In this document: positions 60,472 to 64,000 of the stretch, in pieces
Numbering within the stretch: position 1 is the stretch's first letter
Layout: each line of letters starts with the position of its first letter
DNA from: Dallia pectoralis
Taxonomy: Eukaryota > Chordata > Actinopteri > Esociformes > Umbridae
Direction: 5' to 3'
DNA length: 64,000 nt
Assembly: GCA_029465975.1 (NCBI GenBank)
Contig: CM055743.1
Span: 18,519,507 to 18,583,506 of the forward strand
Position numbers and translations under genes: made by a program
Notes under the pieces: model-generated
Databases searched by the model: none
Told to the model about the DNA's origin: nothing
The model's input: only the letters and a program-made list of their open reading frames with translations

Positions 60472-62342
60472 GACCTACTGACTCTCCTCTGGTGGTGTCT
60501 GAACATCGTCGGCCGTGATTGGTCTAAACGTTGAGAGTCGGTTGACCTGACCGTCAGGTGAATTCATGGTTACTCATTCTACATTGTGACGTCCAACAAG
60601 CTTATGTGCGATGGTTGGGAGTCCACACACTTTTGGTCATATAGTATATAAACTAGGTGACTGTATGTTACATCTAATACGCCAACAGTAACTGTATCAT
60701 ATCTCGCATATGAAATCCGATTAGCCGCAGTGACAAGGTTAACGCGCTAAGTTGAGATGAAAGTGAACCAGCGCTCCACCAGACGTGCCGAGTCAACCCG
60801 TGACTCAGCGGTCGGACCTGAGACCCGCTGCTGCATGTTCTGCTGTAATCAGGCCCACTTTTCTCTCTCACAGCATGGGCACGTAGTCTGGAAGTGGGAG
60901 ATGAAAGGACTTTAAATAGAGGCAGACGTCGCGCCGTGGCTCTCAGTTTCTTTTCCTAATGTGAGGCCACATTTCTGGCGGCTCTCTCCTTCCTAAAGCA
61001 CACAAGGAAAGGTTGATGTCCATGCAGGGCCCTCGTCTGATAGTGATTGTGGCATTTACTCTCCTCCCAGAGGGCCTCACCGCGCCTCACCCCCTCCGAT
61101 GTCCAAAATGCTCCGGTTCCTAAGGAGCAATATCTCCTCTTTACAGAGAAAAAGGTCACATGTTCCATTACTTCAAACAGAACTTTTGGCCTAACATTTA
61201 CAGAAAGGGAACCCGAAAAAAAGATACGTTCTCGACGTGACACCCTGGAGTTTAGTCGGCACACTGTTGTTTGATTTGATGTCGTAGGAATGTCGTTATA
61301 TGATGCTGGATAGTGGTGGAATGCAAGTTGAAAATCGAGGATGGAATTATATCTGACTATTTAGAGACAACGAGCAATGTGTTGAGGATATTCTGCGTTA
61401 TTGTCTTATTTGATTTGTGTTGATGTCTTAGCCTTCTTGATCAATGCCAATGTACTACAGATCAGATTACGTTCCAGCTCACAAGCTGTGATACTATAGA
61501 TTCAGACCAACATTGCCTTTGACTCTCGCTGTGCCAGATTAGATTTTCTGTCAGAGATCTTGAACTCTGAATAAATTGGACCGTACTGTACCATTAAATA
61601 CAGAGGAATACAAACTTAATCAAATTCACTGAGCGATTGTTGATCAGTTGCAAAAGAGTGAATTTGCTTTAAATAGATTGTTTTATTAGTCAAATCAAAA
61701 TCACCAGTGTTTAGTATTGTGTATACCATTACAATAAATGATGTACATATCATATACATATAATATACATATGATTTAAAGAAAATAATACAATATGTTT
61801 TAAACAGAATATTATGTCTTATGCAGAATCAACTGTAAGATGCAAGTACACATTGGGTGCTGGGTAGTTGAAAACTCAAACATTTGAAATAGGAACTATT
61901 CACATTATTCATTTTAAACTTTTGTCGTCATTGAAAATCGAGAATGTCATGGGAATTCAAATATTGGCTATCTTGTGCCACTAAAACGTGCCCTCTGTTC
62001 TTTGCCTCAGGCTGTACACTGTTTTTTAAGTTATAATATTGTCACCCAGGAATCTATTTTCAATTTAATCCGGTCTTTACCAATAACTGTATGTCAGATT
62101 TGTCTGGATTTAGAAAGGGATATTATCAGCTAGGCAGGAAGCGAGAAAAGTAAAAAAAATATGTAATTATACATTTGAGTAGCTTTCACTCTATTACTTT
62201 TGCAATAATGTCTGTGCGGGGACAGTTTTGTGGTTGTACACAGGAGTAATGTGACTTATATTAACATTTAAGAAATAGGCTTCTAAAAGCAGCAGAGTAA
62301 ATTAAAATGCAGCTTTTCCACAAGATTGTATAAAGAAATATT
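60472..62342. other. Non-coding stretch
   Basis: No exon or mobile element recognised; increasingly AT-rich after 61.3 kb. Confidence 0.4.
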
Positions 62343-62797
62343 TTACATCAATCAGATATTCATGATGGTGTACATCAATCAATAGGTATTCATGATGGTG
62401 TACATCAATCAATAGGTATTCATGATGGTGTACATCAATCAATAGGTATTCATGATGGTGTACATCAATCAATAGGTATTCATGATGGTGTACATCAATC
62501 AATAGGTATTCATGAGGGTTTACATCAATCAAAAGGTATTCATGATGGTGTACATAAATCAATAGGTATTCATGATGGTGTACATCAATCAATAGGTATT
62601 CATGATGGTGTACATAAATCAATAGGTATTCATATTGATGTATTCATCAATCAATAGGTATTCATGATGGTGTACATAAATCAATAGGTATTCATGATTG
62701 TGTACATAAATCAATAGGTATTCATGATGGTTTACATCAATCAAAAGTTATTCATGATGGTGTACATCAATCAATAGGTATTCATGATTGTGTACAA
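62343..62797. repeat. 30-bp minisatellite (CATCAATCAATAGGTATTCA)
   Basis: About fifteen 30-bp units, TACATCAATCAATAGGTATT plus CATGATGGTG, with TACATAAATC, TTTACATC and GATTGTG variants. It runs directly into the LINE-derived segment at 62804. Confidence 0.96.
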
Positions 62798-62803
62798 CAG
62801 TAA

Positions 62804-62920
62804 CCTAGTGGCTTGGTGCACAGATAACAACCTGGCCTTCAATGCCAAGAAAACCAAAGAACTGATTGTGGATTACAGGAAGTCTGAAAGCTGTAAGAAT
62901 CAGCGCAAGCAATAAGAACT
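62804..62920 (+). mobile_element. LINE reverse-transcriptase segment
   Basis: The plus strand reads NLVAWCTDNNLAFNAKKTKE then LIVDYRKSES, the conserved block after the catalytic site of non-LTR retrotransposon reverse transcriptases (xLxxWCxxNxLxLNxxKTKExIxDFR). The frame meets TAA at the end of the first repeat unit. Sequence after the array (SKVRGITLDL from about 63399) may continue the same domain (FKYLGI-type block). Confidence 0.75.
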
Positions 62921-63365
62921 CAATCTGATTGTGGATTACAGGAAGTTTGAAAGCTGTAAGAATCAGCGCAGGCAATAAGAACTCAATCTGATTGTGGATT
63001 AGAGGAAGTCTGAAAGCTGTAAGAATCAGCGCAGGCAATAAGAACTCAATCTGATTGTGGATTACAGGAAGTTTGAAAGCTGTAAGAATCAGCGCAGGCA
63101 ATAAGAACTCAATCCGATTGTGGATTACAGGAAGTCTGAAAGCTGTAAGAATCAGCGCAGGCAATAAGAACTCAATCTGATTGTGGATTACAGGAAGTCT
63201 GAAAGCTGTAAGAATCAGAGCAGGCAATAAGAACTCAATCTGATTGTGGATTACAGGAAGTTTGAAAGCTGTAAGAATCAGCGCAGGCAATAAGAACTCA
63301 ATCTGATTGTGGATTACATGAAGTTTGAAAGCTGTAAGAATCAGCGCAGGCAATAAGAACTCAAT
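62862..63365. repeat. 63-bp minisatellite derived from the LINE segment
   Basis: Eight copies of a 63-bp unit starting CTGATTGTGGATTACAGGAA and ending AATAAGAACTCAAT. The first unit is continuous with the reverse-transcriptase reading frame, so the array arose by tandem duplication inside the LINE remnant. Confidence 0.95.
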
Positions 63366-64000
63366 CTTCGGCCTGTAGAGATAGTTCTGAATATTCCGTT
63401 TCCAAGGTGAGAGGGATCACCCTCGATCTTCATCAGGGAGTGTTTTCACACGCTATGGCTTCTTCTTCCTCTGACAGGATGATGGGAGGCTCTGCCAGGG
63501 GTGCAGTGTGTCTTGCACTGTTCTGGGTTTTCCCCATTGCTCTTTCCGCTGTCCTAGCGGGGTCTGTATAATATCCCTTTGGGTCTCCAGTCACACGGAC
63601 AGGTAGCGTGGCATATAGTTGGGCACTGCCAGGGTTCTGGGTGGCTCCTCTGTACTGCCTTGACTTTGGGAGACTTTTGGATGCTGCCAAACTGAAGGCA
63701 GCCTTGACCTTTTCCAGCCTGTGGCGTCCTTACAGTCGCGTTGAAGCTGAGTGCGGAGCTCCAACAGTCGGGTAAGGCCCTCCCGCAGTCCCTGAATAAT
63801 GCCCTTATACCCCTTGGTTTGGAGAAAGAAGACACCACTGGATATGTTCAATATCTTCCCAGTGTCCTCAGGCCAGGGCTATGTGTAACTGGGAAATACC
63901 CAGGGAACAGACACAGAAGGTGAGTTCAGCGCCCTGGTGGGTGTTTAGTAACGAAAAGAGTGATGGGAGGAGACGAGGGAGAAATCAAACTCACATGTCA
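63366..64000. other. Unassigned terminal block with overlapping open frames
   Basis: Three overlapping minus-strand ORFs of 85-94 codons cover 63433-63851, and a plus-strand ORF covers 63741-63923. The minus frame with LYATLPVRVTGDPKGYYTDP has balanced, protein-like composition, but I do not recognise a family. Could be a frameshifted mobile-element ORF or chance. Confidence 0.3.

Noticed and set aside
59857..60534. 225-codon Lys/Thr-rich ORF as a mucin-like or DNA-binding protein
   Set aside because: Two thirds of it is the 9-bp array. Flanks show no promoter, splice sites or known domain, and the opposite strand is equally open.

Overview
This window is vertebrate nuclear DNA, almost certainly from a ray-finned fish and probably from the salmonid/pike lineage. 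The genes are intron-containing with GT-AG junctions, and the repeats are typical of teleosts: Tc1-like transposase fragments, tRNA-derived SINEs with the GAGCGTCTGCTAAAT tail, LINE reverse-transcriptase fragments, and about eleven degenerate copies of a short semi-palindromic element (CCAAATGGC / TTTTGACCAG / TAGTGCACTA cores) that I associate with salmonids. One 500-N run (41124-41623) marks a draft-assembly gap. The lineage is inferred from these repeats, not from a database search.

Genes occupy only the first 19 kb. An S100-family gene (minus strand, coding 3708-4466, S100A13/A14/A16-like) is followed by PBXIP1 (minus, coding 7673-12757, nine coding exons, 890 residues). CKS1B (plus, coding 15147-16868, three coding exons, 76 residues) is divergent from PBXIP1. 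The exons were joined by checking donor and acceptor dinucleotides and reading-frame phase by hand, and all three reading frames close correctly. The PBXIP1-CKS1B interval of about 1 kb holds CCAAT boxes, CRE-like sites, a CACGTG E-box, a GC box and CHR-like elements, as expected for two divergent promoters, one of them cell-cycle controlled. In human, PYGO2 and SHC1 lie between these two genes; neither is here.

From 17 to 64 kb I find no convincing protein-coding exon. This part is dominated by tandem arrays with units of 9 to 64 bp: 21.2, 23.6, 29.5, 30.7, 33.5, 37.0, 45.1, 46.7, 48.7, 49.2, 53.0, 54.6, 55.9, 57.0, 60.0, 62.3 and 62.9 kb, plus many (CA/TG)n and (GA)n tracts. Most long ORFs in this part are by-products of arrays whose unit length is a multiple of three. 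Between arrays are SINE/LINE/DNA-transposon remnants and some AT-rich stretches with clustered TAAT sites that could be conserved non-coding elements of a distant developmental gene.

I found no evidence of a new multi-gene system. The observations most worth following are: a minisatellite inside CKS1B intron 2 built from a tRNA-Ala-like sequence; a minisatellite made from a LINE reverse-transcriptase segment; a 13-copy in-frame octapeptide expansion in PBXIP1; and a 0.74-kb array that multiplies CACGTG/CATGTG E-box cores.
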